DNA of 64,000 nucleotides, taken from positions 3,091,051-3,155,050 of the forward strand of contig NZ_CP017080.1 of assembly GCF_001645685.2 (NCBI RefSeq), written 5' to 3'. The DNA is from Peribacillus muralis. Lineage in GTDB: Bacteria; Bacillota; Bacilli; Bacillales; DSM-1321. Position 1 is the first letter of the stretch; the number at the start of each line of letters is the position of its first letter. The notes under the pieces are model-generated. The model saw only the letters and a program-made list of their open reading frames with translations, was not told the DNA's origin and searched no databases. Position numbers and translations under genes: made by a program. Of this stretch, positions 36,005 through 45,182 are shown in pieces.

Positions 36005-37171
36005 TCACATATACAGCCCTGCCATTAAAATCTTCACGGAATCTTCATAAATGCCAGGCAGATGCGATAAAGGAAGTGGATTGATTCCCTTCCCCAGCTC
36101 AATCGTGAATCCAGGCCGTTTGAATTCCTGAATGAACCAATCTTTATAGCCGGCATGGCTATCAACGTAGCGAACGGCACGATATCCGCTGCACTCTTCA
36201 AACTCCCTTGCGATATTCGCTGAATGCTCAGGCTCATATCCTTCATATCCCCAATAAAATTCCTTTCCCTGTGTATGAAGCGCGATCACGCCTTCAAAAT
36301 TCCGCTTTTCAGCCAACTCCTTCATGGCTAATGCTTCTGGCTCCGATATTGGGAACTCTCCCGGGAAATCCCTCGGAGCAGGAAATTTTGGAAGCTTTCT
36401 TTCCTTTTCAATCTCCCAATTAGCAGGATATTGATTATTCAGGTCCACACCACGGATATTGGCCTTCCAGGCGTAAAAGGCTGGGTTGCCGTTATTCATC
36501 TTTATAACATCAAATTTCCCTTCAGCGGCTGGCTCACCTTTTATCACTAGGTCAACTCCATCTGGATCGACCATCGGTACGAATGAGATGGTCACATTTT
36601 GATAAAAAGGCATGCAGTCCACACCGCAAAGCCGGCAATCATTCGTAACCGCCAACAGGAAATCATTCAGCCATTTCATCAATACTGCCGAGGTGATCCA
36701 TTCGTTGGCATGGAATGAGCCGTTATAATGGATCACCTTCTTCCCTTGACCGACCCTTACTTCAAAAAGCTCTTTTCCTAATACACTCTTCCCGATCGAT
36801 TCAACTTGAATGAAGGGATAATGAAAAGAAAGAATGTCAAGGTCATCAAGAAGGGATTGGTAATCATACGGTTTGTCGATGATAAGCAAGGGATCGATGA
36901 TCCTAACCGGCACGGAAAACGTTTCTTTTTCAACTTGATTCAATAATGATAAAGCATCGACGGGCAATTGGGCTCGTAACGCGATCTCTTTCAACGTACT
37001 CCCCGAACGGGATTCTTTCCCCGTAACAAACCCGGGAATCTGCACCTCGATGTCTGTTGGCAAAATCCCTTCAGAGATGGTGGGATTGGCATCCGCCAGT
37101 AAAACTTGAGGGATTTGGAACAATTCACTGTAATAAGTCAATGTATCCCCGCTTCTGCTCACGACTTTCAT
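36005..37171 (-). CDS. yqgT: M14-family gamma-D-glutamyl-(L)-meso-diaminopimelate peptidase
   Basis: 388-residue zinc carboxypeptidase-like enzyme acting on peptidoglycan peptides. Two LysM-like segments (about residues 1-95: MKVVSRSGDTLTYYSELFQI and then the SRSGSTLKEIALRAQLP segment) precede the M14 domain, whose zinc ligands are HANE and the histidine in LHTQGKEFYW; a catalytic Glu lies in GFTIELGKG. No signal peptide is evident, as in B. subtilis YqgT and the endopeptidase I family. Confidence 0.9.
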   Translation of the reverse strand: MKVVSRSGDTLTYYSELFQIPQVLLADANPTISEGILPTDIEVQIPGFVTGKESRSGSTLKEIALRAQLPVDALSLLNQVEKETFSVPVRIIDPLLIIDKPYDYQSLLDDLDILSFHYPFIQVESIGKSVLGKELFEVRVGQGKKVIHYNGSFHANEWITSAVLMKWLNDFLLAVTNDCRLCGVDCMPFYQNVTISFVPMVDPDGVDLVIKGEPAAEGKFDVIKMNNGNPAFYAWKANIRGVDLNNQYPANWEIEKERKLPKFPAPRDFPGEFPISEPEALAMKELAEKRNFEGVIALHTQGKEFYWGYEGYEPEHSANIAREFEECSGYRAVRYVDSHAGYKDWFIQEFKRPGFTIELGKGINPLPLSHLPGIYEDSVKILMAGLYM

Positions 37172-37242
37172 ATAATGTTCCGCCCCCTTCCTAGTCTGAT
37201 TTTATGAAGCGATCTCCAAAAAAATGTTCGGAAGAGCACTAC

Positions 37243-37275
37243 AAAAAAAACCTGGATTGCTCCAGGCTTTGTTTG
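37243..37275 (-). terminator. Terminator of glcK operon
   Basis: Stem CCTGGA/TCCAGG with a TTTTTTTTG tail on the minus strand, downstream of glcK. Confidence 0.7.
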
Positions 37276-37411
37276 GTTATTGCTTCTTATAAAAAATCCA
37301 GGGGCATTGTTCTTGACCCCCACAGGATGCATTCAAGCTCACTTACCAACATTAATTTTTTCGAACCTTTTTCTGGGCACTTTTTTTAAGCAGGGCTGAA
37401 AGGGAAACGGC

Positions 37412-38377
37412 TCAAGAATGATTCTTAATTAACCAAGCTGCTCCTATTACGCCTGCATCATTGCCTAATGTTGCGAGGCTTATTTTCGTTGATTTGCCAA
37501 CGCGTTTGAACGCATATTTTTCAAAGGCGGAACGGACAGTATCAAGCAAGATTGCTCCTGCCTGAGAAACGCCCCCGCCAATGACGATTTTGTCGGGATT
37601 CATGACATTTCCTACATGTGATAGCGCAAGTCCTAAGTAATTGCCTACCTTATCGACCACGGCTTTTGATAGGGGATCGCCATCGATTGCGCATTGGAAT
37701 AGCAATTTGGAAGAAACTGCATTTCCTTCGTTCACTTTTTGCTGCAGCAAAGATGTTCCATCGTCTTCATTCAATGCCTCCACAGCCAGTCGCACGATTC
37801 CAGTAGCTGAAGCAACCGTTTCCAAACAACCTGTCTTGCCGCAATTACATGGTGCTCCTCCTTCCGGTATTACCGTCATATGCCCTATCTCTCCCGCCGC
37901 CCCACTTGTTCCATGGACAATGCGGCCATTATGAATGATTCCGCCGCCTACACCCGTACCAAGTGTGACACAAACAAGATCTTTGGCCCCATTACCAGCA
38001 CCCTTCCACATTTCTCCGAGAGCAGCCATATTGGCATCATTATCAATGACCGCAGGCAGAGAGGTTTCCACTTCCAATAAATCCTTTAATGGATAGTCTT
38101 TCCAACCAAGATTCACTCCTTCATAAATGGAGCCATTGACAAAATCCACAGGGCCAGGTGCACCCATTCCTATCCCCACTACCTTACTTTTCGGTTCATT
38201 CAATTCTTCAAGCTTCGCATCGATCGATTTAGCAATGTTCGTCGTGATGAATTTCCCCTTTTCGGAGATGTCGGTGCTGATTTCCCATTTATGTATGATC
38301 TCCCCATATGAATTGATTAAAGCTAGTTTGGTAGTTGTACCGCCTAAATCGACACCCATCAGCCATTTTTCCATCAT
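37412..38377 (-). CDS. glcK: Glucokinase, ROK family
   Basis: Phosphorylates glucose with ATP in the cytoplasm. 321 residues, with the phosphate-binding [17 protein letters not shown] at the N-terminus, the ROK zinc motif [10 protein letters not shown] (about residue 180) and [13 protein letters not shown] with the catalytic Asp. The gene begins at the stop codon of yqgQ (TGA overlaps), so it is coupled to it. Equivalent of yqgR. Confidence 0.96.
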   Translation of the reverse strand: MMEKWLMGVDLGGTTTKLALINSYGEIIHKWEISTDISEKGKFITTNIAKSIDAKLEELNEPKSKVVGIGMGAPGPVDFVNGSIYEGVNLGWKDYPLKDLLEVETSLPAVIDNDANMAALGEMWKGAGNGAKDLVCVTLGTGVGGGIIHNGRIVHGTSGAAGEIGHMTVIPEGGAPCNCGKTGCLETVASATGIVRLAVEALNEDDGTSLLQQKVNEGNAVSSKLLFQCAIDGDPLSKAVVDKVGNYLGLALSHVGNVMNPDKIVIGGGVSQAGAILLDTVRSAFEKYAFKRVGKSTKISLATLGNDAGVIGAAWLIKNHS

Positions 38378-38379
38378 TC

Positions 38380-38601
38380 TCACCTTTTTTTATCAATTTT
38401 TTTCTGTTTCTCCAACTCAAGAGACAATTGCTGCCTAATTAAAAGGATTGCCATTTGATAATCTTTCGTATCCATCATCTGCATACGATGGATTTCCCTG
38501 ATCTCAGCTTCCATCAGTTCAAGCTCCGCAATACGATCGCCAATGTAAATAAATGTACCAAATCTTTTCAAATATTGTTGAAGATCATAATAGGTTTTCA
38601 T
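38380..38601 (-). CDS. yqgQ: YqgQ family protein (DUF910)
   Basis: 73-residue protein, probably helical, rich in charged residues, with [20 protein letters not shown] and [13 protein letters not shown]. It is directly upstream of glcK and overlaps it by a few bases, as in other Bacillaceae. In some structures it is a single-stranded nucleic acid-like helical bundle; I cannot infer more. Confidence 0.85.
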   Translation of the reverse strand: MKTYYDLQQYLKRFGTFIYIGDRIAELELMEAEIREIHRMQMMDTKDYQMAILLIRQQLSLELEKQKKIDKKR

Positions 38602-38817
38602 AATCTGCCTCTTTACTCTTTTCTATAGGAAAGTATATCGAATCAGCCACTTTGTAACAAGCATCCATTTCCGCTTTTGATAATTTCCCGATCTCCCTCA
38701 TACATGTCCGACTCCATTCATATGATGGAATACAGGACAAGTGAACGCCGTTATTCATATTTTAACAGGCAATACTGCTGGAAAGCCTTGCATCATGCAT
38801 TAAAACGGAGGGGAAAA

Positions 38818-39672
38818 ATGAAATTACAATTAAAGTATACCGTTTTATTAGTCATAACTACCATTTTTGTCATCCTTTATTTTTCAAATAATCAGGCAGA
38901 GGAAACGATCACATATTTTCCCATCGATTCCTCGCTTCATTTTGAACATGCCTCCACACTTCTTACGCCAAAGGAAAACGGGGGTTCCGCCTATTCGATC
39001 ACTTGGAGGGTTACTTCGGCTTTGGATCGGCCAGCCTACCTCCGTCAAGACGTATCCCTTTTATATACCAATGGAAAATTGACAGGCGCTCTAAAAAATT
39101 GGCGGCAAAATAAACAAGAGCTGTCCCAAAAAGCGAAAGCAAAAGAAAGTGAAAGCGGACGCTATGATGCCGTTACCTTCCATTATGCAGAGGTTCATCC
39201 AAGTGAAACCATTTTCACCAGTGCCCAGCAGCTCAGTAAAGATAAAATTTATGCGATAACGACACCTTCATTCCAATATTTCCACCGTCCAATTTCGGAA
39301 GAGCAGATCGAATGGAAAAAAACTTTGGACAGCTTGACGAATCAAACGGTCCAAGACGGTTTGGAAAAAGCCAGTCATGCCTATCAAATAAATTTAGAAC
39401 AATATAACATCATCCCATTAACCGACCTTCCCGACAAAAAAAACCAGTGGCTTTCCGCATTTCCTTCATTCAAGCGGGAAGAAATTGTTGGCAAGCTATG
39501 GGAGGGACTTTATAAAGATTATGTATTAGGAGTAAAAAAAGAGGATGGGTCCACCGTTAATGCACAAGGCAGCACCATCCCCCTATTGCTAATTGCGCAA
39601 AATCAGCGTGAACTACTTGTCTTGTTTACGCTGAGGGATGGCACCCCCATCATGCTGCGTCAAGAATTATAG
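38818..39672 (+). CDS. Membrane-anchored protein of unknown function
   Basis: 284 residues from ATG 38818, which has GGAGGGG 5 bases upstream. A single N-terminal hydrophobic segment (about residues 7-23, YTVLLVITTIFVILYF) is followed by an extracytoplasmic domain rich in S, T, Q and charged residues, with LYTNGKLTGALKNWRQNKQE. I recognise no family. It lies between yqgQ and rhomboid yqgP and is convergent with yqgP, the two stop codons overlapping by about 6 bases. The only in-frame upstream extension (38677) is probably not translated. Confidence 0.75.
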   Translation: MKLQLKYTVLLVITTIFVILYFSNNQAEETITYFPIDSSLHFEHASTLLTPKENGGSAYSITWRVTSALDRPAYLRQDVSLLYTNGKLTGALKNWRQNKQELSQKAKAKESESGRYDAVTFHYAEVHPSETIFTSAQQLSKDKIYAITTPSFQYFHRPISEEQIEWKKTLDSLTNQTVQDGLEKASHAYQINLEQYNIIPLTDLPDKKNQWLSAFPSFKREEIVGKLWEGLYKDYVLGVKKEDGSTVNAQGSTIPLLLIAQNQRELLVLFTLRDGTPIMLRQEL

Positions 39673-41217
39673 TTGTGCTTCGACTTTCTTCAAAAGTTTA
39701 GCATATGACTTGTTTTCCGGAGCAAGCTCGGTCGCCATTTGTGCTTGCTCCTTAGCTTGATCGTAAGCTCCTAGGCTCATTTGGACCAAGGCAAGGTTGT
39801 AATGCGCTTGATGTAAATCTGGGTCCGCTTCGATCGATTTTTCATAATATTCCTTGGCCTTGTATGTGTCTTTTTTATCAAGGGCTAAATTTCCGAGCAT
39901 GAAAAGCGAAACCGATGCATTCGGGTTTTCACCTACATAATTGATTAACATATCTTCCGCTTTAGCTGTTTTTTCATCATCCATATACTTTTGGGCTAGC
40001 ATAGCCATCGTCTTATCATTTGTCTCCGAGCTGTTTTGATGATTGAAGCCGTACTGTAGCAAAATATAAGTCAAAATCACCGTTCCAAATAGAAAAACGA
40101 GCCGTCGCAGGAGATTTTTGTTTTTAGGCAGATGAACCACTCCTGCAGCCAGGAAGCCACCAATCAAACCACCTATATGTCCCGCATTGTCAATCCCCGA
40201 AACGGAGAACCCATATATTAAATTTATGATGATTAACACGAAGACCGATGACCCCATCGAGCGCATGAATAATTTTGGATAGACGATCCCAAAATACAGC
40301 AGTGCACCAAAACAGCCAAAAATGGCTCCGCTCGCTCCAGCCGAAAGGTTCGGGGTCATGATGAAGCTTCCTAGTGTCCCGGCAAAACCAGCAAATACAT
40401 AAATGAAAAGGAACCGGGCATTACCGTAAATCCTTTCCACTTCAGCCCCAATTAAATACAAAGAAAAAGTGTTCATCAGCAAATGAAAGAAGCCAATATG
40501 GACGATCATCGGGCTAAAGAACCTCCACCACTCCCCTTGCATGATCAATGGGGAGTATTTCGCCCCAAATTCAATCAATGTATTGGAATTGGTGCTGCCC
40601 CCATTAAACTCCATCAGGATGAATACAGCTATCTGAATGGCCATGAACATATATGTAAAGAATGGCTTGTTGGCATTTTGAAACACTTTCTGCTCGGCCT
40701 TCGCCTTTTTGACTGACTCCGAGATGGCTTCCTTCTTTAGTACAAGAACCTTTTCTTCATCTATTTCATCTTCTTGAAGAACTTGAATTGAAAGTGGTTT
40801 TTTCAAAACATGCTCAAGATTTTGCAGCGACTGTTGATATGTTTCACAAGAGAAAATGAATGTGTTCACCTTCGTTTTTTTATAGGAAGCAGCCTGAAAA
40901 CTAAATTCATGATCATCGACAGGCGCAAATTTACTCACATAGATACTTAATATGTTTATTGGTTTTTTGTATAATTTCTGTCTGATTCTTTCCCCATTCT
41001 GCAACGTCCGTTCCATATCACGCTTCAGCCAATTAGCCCAATCCAAATCATGCCGGATCAGCCTGATGACCGGAAATTCCTTATTCGTATCACTTTCAAG
41101 CCATATCTCCTGATGGTTTTCCGTGACGGTGATCATTCGATAATCATATTGGGCCGACAACTCCCTGATGGTTCCCCAAAACAAATAATCCTCTTTAAAT
41201 CCCAATGCCTTCCCCAC
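39667..41217 (-). CDS. yqgP: Rhomboid intramembrane serine protease with TPR tail (YqgP/GluP)
   Basis: 516 residues in three parts: an N-terminal cytosolic domain (1-180), a six-helix rhomboid core with the catalytic serine in GASGAIFGCF and histidine in AGHIGGLIGG (about residues 290-350), and a C-terminal TPR-like region (YMDDEKTAKAEDML, GNLALDKKDTYKAKEYYEKS). The B. subtilis homologue cleaves membrane proteins such as MgtE. The start is GTG or TTG (41217 or 41205); neither has an ideal site. Confidence 0.93.
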   Translation of the reverse strand: MGKALGFKEDYLFWGTIRELSAQYDYRMITVTENHQEIWLESDTNKEFPVIRLIRHDLDWANWLKRDMERTLQNGERIRQKLYKKPINILSIYVSKFAPVDDHEFSFQAASYKKTKVNTFIFSCETYQQSLQNLEHVLKKPLSIQVLQEDEIDEEKVLVLKKEAISESVKKAKAEQKVFQNANKPFFTYMFMAIQIAVFILMEFNGGSTNSNTLIEFGAKYSPLIMQGEWWRFFSPMIVHIGFFHLLMNTFSLYLIGAEVERIYGNARFLFIYVFAGFAGTLGSFIMTPNLSAGASGAIFGCFGALLYFGIVYPKLFMRSMGSSVFVLIIINLIYGFSVSGIDNAGHIGGLIGGFLAAGVVHLPKNKNLLRRLVFLFGTVILTYILLQYGFNHQNSSETNDKTMAMLAQKYMDDEKTAKAEDMLINYVGENPNASVSLFMLGNLALDKKDTYKAKEYYEKSIEADPDLHQAHYNLALVQMSLGAYDQAKEQAQMATELAPENKSYAKLLKKVEAQL

Positions 41218-41326
41218 TTTCCAATCGATCTCAAGCTTCTGATTTCATTACTTAAAACTATAGACGATATCATGAAAAAAGTAAAAAAAGGAGACTGCTT
41301 TGATGATTCTTTCTCCCTTCTAAATG

Positions 41327-41358
41327 AAAAAGGAACCTTGAGCAGGTTCCTTTTTAAG
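41327..41358 (-). terminator. Terminator after yqgO
   Basis: Stem AAAAAGGAACCT/AGGTTCCTTTTT with a 5-base loop, able to act on both strands. Confidence 0.8.
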
Positions 41359-41373
41359 AAATGCAGGCATCAT

Positions 41374-41562
41374 TCATTTGGTCTGACTGAACATGCTTTG
41401 CATCATTTTATCCCTGAACATTGGCATACTCAAGGATTTGGTCACTAGAAATCTTCTCAGGATGCCATTGGAAAGAGCTGCGTTGACCAAACGGTACCGG
41501 TTTTTATAACCGGCATAAACTGCCAAACCAACCAAGAAGATGTGAATAATCGATCGAAGCAT
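41374..41562 (-). CDS. yqgO: Small membrane protein YqgO
   Basis: 62 residues from ATG 41562 (GGAGGGA upstream). N-terminal membrane helix LRSIIHIFLVGLAVYAGY, then a basic tail with NRYRLVNAALSNGILRRFL and PMFRDKMMQ. Position between yqgP and yqgN matches yqgO. Function unknown. Confidence 0.75.
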   Translation of the reverse strand: MLRSIIHIFLVGLAVYAGYKNRYRLVNAALSNGILRRFLVTKSLSMPMFRDKMMQSMFSQTK

Positions 41563-41637
41563 AACGATCCCTCCTACCATTAGTGTGATACAGGACAGGA
41601 TTTTTATGAGCTAAATGTGATAAATATTAAACATCTT

Positions 41638-42213
41638 CTATTGGGCGGACGTCCGCAGAACTTTTGAAGGGGTAATCAGCTTACCAACTGCAATATCGTG
41701 AACCTCCACCGGTAGCTCATCCACAAGTTGAATCTCGTATGCAAGGGCCAACGTAGCACCTTTGTATCCGGGGAGGAAACGGTCATAATAGCCGCCCCCG
41801 AAGCCGAGGCGAAACCCCTCTTTCGTAAACGCGAGGCCCGGGACGATCAGTGCATCCAATTCGTCTTTGGTCACTTTGGCTGTTTCGGCTACTGGTTCAA
41901 GCAGCCCATGATATACCGTTTCCAGCTGATTGAAGGAGGAAATCTTTCTGAATTCCATCGTCTTTTTATCAGGGTCACATTTTGGTACCGCCACTCCCTT
42001 GCCTTCTCTCCACGCTTGTTCGATGATCCGGATTGTTGGAACTTCAGGATGGATGGAAATGGTGATGCCGATCGTTTTAGCCTTTTTCCATTCTTCCAGC
42101 GAAAATAGGTTATCTGCTATCCCGCTCGATCGTTCTTCATGCTCCTCAATGGTCAGCTCCATTAAGCGCGATTTAACTTCCTCCCGGAGCTTTTTCTTGT
42201 TTTCCTTCATCAT
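41638..42213 (-). CDS. yqgN: 5-formyltetrahydrofolate cyclo-ligase family protein
   Basis: 191 residues. Converts 5-formyl-THF to 5,10-methenyl-THF with ATP. The C-terminal signature LDALIVPGLAFTKEGFRLGFGGGYYDRFLP is complete in order (with the glycine-rich GFGGGYYDR part), preceded by VPKCDPDKKTMEFRKI. ATG 42213 or 42210. It feeds the folate pool used by GcvT and others. Confidence 0.93.
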   Translation of the reverse strand: MMKENKKKLREEVKSRLMELTIEEHEERSSGIADNLFSLEEWKKAKTIGITISIHPEVPTIRIIEQAWREGKGVAVPKCDPDKKTMEFRKISSFNQLETVYHGLLEPVAETAKVTKDELDALIVPGLAFTKEGFRLGFGGGYYDRFLPGYKGATLALAYEIQLVDELPVEVHDIAVGKLITPSKVLRTSAQ

Positions 42214-42310
42214 TTCACACTCCTTTGTTCTGCTACAATTAGTATCTCATGATAGTAGTGCGTTTCCGAAACGTCCGTGACACATCAAAAAAAAAATAAA
42301 AAAAAGCATA

Positions 42311-42338
42311 AAAAAAACAACAGGAAAAATCCTGTTGC
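42311..42338 (-). terminator. Terminator of rpmG
   Basis: Stem GCAACAGGA/TCCTGTTG with TTTTTTTATG on the minus strand. Confidence 0.8.
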
Positions 42339-42488
42339 TTACTTTGTTTCACGGTGAGTCGTGCTGCGTTTTTCTCTTGAGCAGTATTTTTTAAGCTCAA
42401 GACGGTCTGGATTGTTACGTTTATTTTTTTTAGAAATATAGTTACGGTCTCCACATTCAGTGCAAGCTAATGTAATATTCACGCGCAT
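42339..42488 (-). CDS. rpmG: 50S ribosomal protein L33, type 1
   Basis: 49 residues, exactly the length of Bacillus Rpm[19 protein letters not shown] at the N-terminus and HRETK at the end. The CxxC zinc pair (Cys9 and Cys12) is present, but the second pair is reduced to a single Cys (YCSREKR). ATG 42488 with GGAGGGA upstream. It lies between yqgN and the unknown gene at 42605, as in B. subtilis where rpmGA follows yqgN. Confidence 0.95.
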   Translation of the reverse strand: MRVNITLACTECGDRNYISKKNKRNNPDRLELKKYCSREKRSTTHRETK

Positions 42489-42604
42489 GTGTATTTCCCT
42501 CCAAACATATTGACTTTTTCACATAGGACTTTTCTATAATAGCATTATTTCATGTGAATTGCTAGTATGTTTTTTGGGAAATGGAACATTAACTTTTAAC
42601 CAAG

Positions 42605-43213
42605 TCAATTCGTAACGTTTTGCATCGTCAGTAGAAGCTGATTATTGATGATTTTCGCTTCCTCCTTCGTTTCTGCATGAATGACCCAGGCTACCGCTTC
42701 GATACATTCCTTTGGCAGGATCTCCGCCTCCAATGTAAACATGCTTGTCACTTCCCCCTTGGCGAGCGGTGAGTAAGCAAGGAGCCCTTCTTTCAATGAT
42801 TTGAAGCACCCCTCTTGATAAAGGCTTCCCTTGCCTTGAATGCAATATTGCGAGATGCTTTTACCTTTGACCAAGCCACCTAATAAGGCAATGGATCGGG
42901 GGGCTACATGTAAGATGGCCCGCTCATTTGGGCTATAAAAAGCCACAGCCTGCCTTTCGAAAGCGTTTTCATAGTGAAAAAACACTTTTGGGTGCTTCGT
43001 CTCGAATGAGGTATTCCTGATCGTGAACTTCGAAAAGGTCACCTGCCCTTGTGTAAAGGTTTGTACCAGTGTCCGTATCTCCCCATTCGGATGACTCATC
43101 ATGTCTTCTTCCGGATACCAATCGAAACTCTCATCCATCCATAAACCAGCCTTTAATCCCTTACGATATAGATCTTGGTTATCCTGCGGTATATATGCGT
43201 ATAACGAATTCAT
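42605..43213 (-). CDS. Protein of unknown function
   Basis: 202 residues, soluble, no signal peptide or membrane segment. It begins MNSLYAYIPQDNQDLYRKGL, and the middle has hydrophobic beta-like strands and ERAILHVAPRSIALLGGLV. I recognise no family. ATG with GGGGAAGGG upstream. It sits alone on the minus strand between rpmG and a divergent two-gene unit; 43214-43630 shows no gene beyond promoters that I could not place with confidence. Confidence 0.7.
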   Translation of the reverse strand: MNSLYAYIPQDNQDLYRKGLKAGLWMDESFDWYPEEDMMSHPNGEIRTLVQTFTQGQVTFSKFTIRNTSFETKHPKVFFHYENAFERQAVAFYSPNERAILHVAPRSIALLGGLVKGKSISQYCIQGKGSLYQEGCFKSLKEGLLAYSPLAKGEVTSMFTLEAEILPKECIEAVAWVIHAETKEEAKIINNQLLLTMQNVTN

Positions 43214-43630
43214 CTAATCATCCCTTCCCCTCTCTATTGATAGACAGCTTATCGTTAGGCGCTGACAGCGAAAGAATCCACTCTTGAACCTGAACACCAT
43301 GCCCTCATGATTAAAAATGAATATTCTAAATATTTCGTTTTCCGATTTATTCTATCTTCATGTTAGCACTGATTGGGCCCATGGACAATAAACACATTTT
43401 GTCGAATTTTATGCAAGCTATCAAGCAAAGCTTTTATGCCGGATTTTTCTGGTTCACTTTTTTTTCAAAGCTATAGCCCTGATGCGTTTCGACATTTTTT
43501 TAGAAAAAATCAGACAAAAAATGGAGCTTATTACCCATGCAATGGATATATAAATAGGAAATTCTCCATTTTTTTAAAAATATGTGTAAAATATAAGTAT
43601 ATGTCGAAAATTATCTTCTGAGGTGAAAAC

Positions 43631-44029
43631 ATGGAAACAATAATCATCCTTCTCTTCTCGCTGGCGATCATCCTTCTTATCCTTTCCTTTTTCAGTAAAG
43701 ATAAAGTGGCCAAATTGGAAGAAGATATAGAACAGATGACAATAACGTATATGCAGGATATTTACCAATTAAAAAAGAAAGTGAAGATCCTTGAAGAGGA
43801 ATTCGTCATCGGGGATGATCCAATTCCTGCCGTAAAAGCCAACTATCAGCAACCACCGGGCACTTCCGGTGGTTCCGAACCGATTCATGAGATACTAAAG
43901 AGCCAGGTTCTATCCTTATACGGACAAGGGCTTTCTTTGGCCCAAATCGCTAAACAATCCTCCTTAACCGAGGAGCAAACCCTATCGGTCATCGAACAGC
44001 ATAGAATGCGGGGAAATGAGCATGTTTAA
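43631..44029 (+). CDS. Membrane-anchored coiled-coil protein with C-terminal HTH-like segment
   Basis: 132 residues: N-terminal membrane helix (about 3-20), a coiled coil (about 22-60, KVAKLEEDIEQMTITYMQDI and KKKVKILEEE), a P/G-rich linker, and a short helix-turn-helix-like end (GLSLAQIAKQSSLTEEQTLS). This layout resembles SwrB/YlxL-like proteins. ATG with GAGGTG upstream. It overlaps the next gene by 8 bases. Function not known. Confidence 0.7.
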   Translation: METIIILLFSLAIILLILSFFSKDKVAKLEEDIEQMTITYMQDIYQLKKKVKILEEEFVIGDDPIPAVKANYQQPPGTSGGSEPIHEILKSQVLSLYGQGLSLAQIAKQSSLTEEQTLSVIEQHRMRGNEHV

Positions 44030-44465
44030 AGCAAAGCTGCAAGGCTTTTCCACCGGAATCATCTTTACGACAAGCATCTTTGCCGGCTGTTATTATGGCA
44101 CCGGATTAATGAAAGAGACTAACTTGACCAAGGAAGAGGCCAAGGAAATGCTCGAAAATGACGGTTTCGTCGTCTCGCTTCCTAAGGAGGCGGACAAGCA
44201 GGCTGTCCAGCCGTCCATGGAAACCGACAAAGCTGCAAAGGTAAAGGAGCTTCCTATCGTTTCATATACCATCAAAGTCAAATCCAATATGACCACAACG
44301 GAAATTGCCAGCGCCCTTTATAAGGAAAAGATCATCGATGATGAGTCCCGATTCGAAACTTACATGAACGATCATGGATTTTCGAAAAAAGTTCAAATTG
44401 GCGAGTTTGTGGTTACGAATACGATGACCTATCGGCAATTGGCCAATACCTTATCACATCAGTGA
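44022..44465 (+). CDS. Membrane-anchored protein with MltG N-terminal-like domain
   Basis: 147 residues from ATG 44022 (an earlier in-frame ATG at 44016 is possible). Membrane helix at residues 7-27, an acidic linker, then a small domain at the C-terminus with YTIKVKSNMTTTEIASALYK and KIIDDESRFETYMNDHG, as in the LysM-like N-terminal module of endolytic transglycosylase MltG (YceG). The catalytic part of MltG is missing. Probably co-translated with the preceding gene. Confidence 0.7.
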   Translation: MFKAKLQGFSTGIIFTTSIFAGCYYGTGLMKETNLTKEEAKEMLENDGFVVSLPKEADKQAVQPSMETDKAAKVKELPIVSYTIKVKSNMTTTEIASALYKEKIIDDESRFETYMNDHGFSKKVQIGEFVVTNTMTYRQLANTLSHQ

Positions 44466-44470
44466 ATAAA

Positions 44471-44504
44471 TAAAAGAGGCTTTGTAAAAAGCCTCTTTTA
44501 TTAT
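44471..44504. terminator. Bidirectional terminator between the MltG-like gene and phoU
   Basis: Stem AAAAGAGGCTTT/AAAGCCTCTTTTA around a short loop, serving both convergent transcripts. Confidence 0.9.
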
Positions 44505-44508
44505 TCAA

Positions 44509-45162
44509 TCAGTCATTTCTGCCGATATATCTGCCTCTTACAAGGAAATAAATGTTTTCTGCTATATTAGTCGTATGATCGGCAGTCCTTTCCAGGTAGC
44601 GGGCAATGAAAGAGAGCTGCGTTACCTGTTGAAGGTTCTTTTCATCGGATAGCCGGAGGAGGCTGCGGATCATTTCTCCATAAAAGCGATCGACCTCTTC
44701 ATCCATTTCGATAATTTCCCGAGATAACACAACATCTTCCTTCTCGAATGCTTCTATGGAGAGTTCAATCATATTTAATGTGATTTCATACATCTGTTGC
44801 AGCGGCGTTAAAGGGAGTATGAACGGCTGATCGCCGATACGGATTGCCGACTTGGCGATATTGACGCCAAAGTCTGCCATCCGTTCAATGTCTGAGGCAA
44901 TTTTTATGGCCGCGATGATCCTTCTCAAGTCAATGGCAACAGGCTGCTGCTTCGCAATCAGCAAAATCGCGAAATCATTGATTTCCTCCTCCAATAAATC
45001 CGCTTTCGTATCATCATCAATGACTTCCAGTGCCGCTTCTACATCCCTGTTTTCCAGTGCTTGGAATGATTTTGAAATAGCATCAGAAGCTAAATTGGCC
45101 AAATCGACTACTTTTTCTTGTAACTCTTTCAATTGAAGCTCAAAATTTTCACGAACGATCAT
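44509..45162 (-). CDS. phoU: Phosphate transport/signalling protein PhoU
   Basis: 217-residue all-helical protein made of two PhoU repeats, each with an E-x-x-x-D metal-binding helix (DDDTKADLLEEEIND and MDEEVDRFYGEM). It links the Pst transporter to the PhoR sensor in many bacteria. The ATG has GGAGA 7 bases upstream. It is the last gene of pstS-pstC-pstA-pstB-phoU; in B. subtilis the pst operon has no phoU, so this is a difference in gene content. Confidence 0.95.
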   Translation of the reverse strand: MIVRENFELQLKELQEKVVDLANLASDAISKSFQALENRDVEAALEVIDDDTKADLLEEEINDFAILLIAKQQPVAIDLRRIIAAIKIASDIERMADFGVNIAKSAIRIGDQPFILPLTPLQQMYEITLNMIELSIEAFEKEDVVLSREIIEMDEEVDRFYGEMIRSLLRLSDEKNLQQVTQLSFIARYLERTADHTTNIAENIYFLVRGRYIGRND

Positions 45163-45182
45163 GATATTATCTCCCTTTCTCG

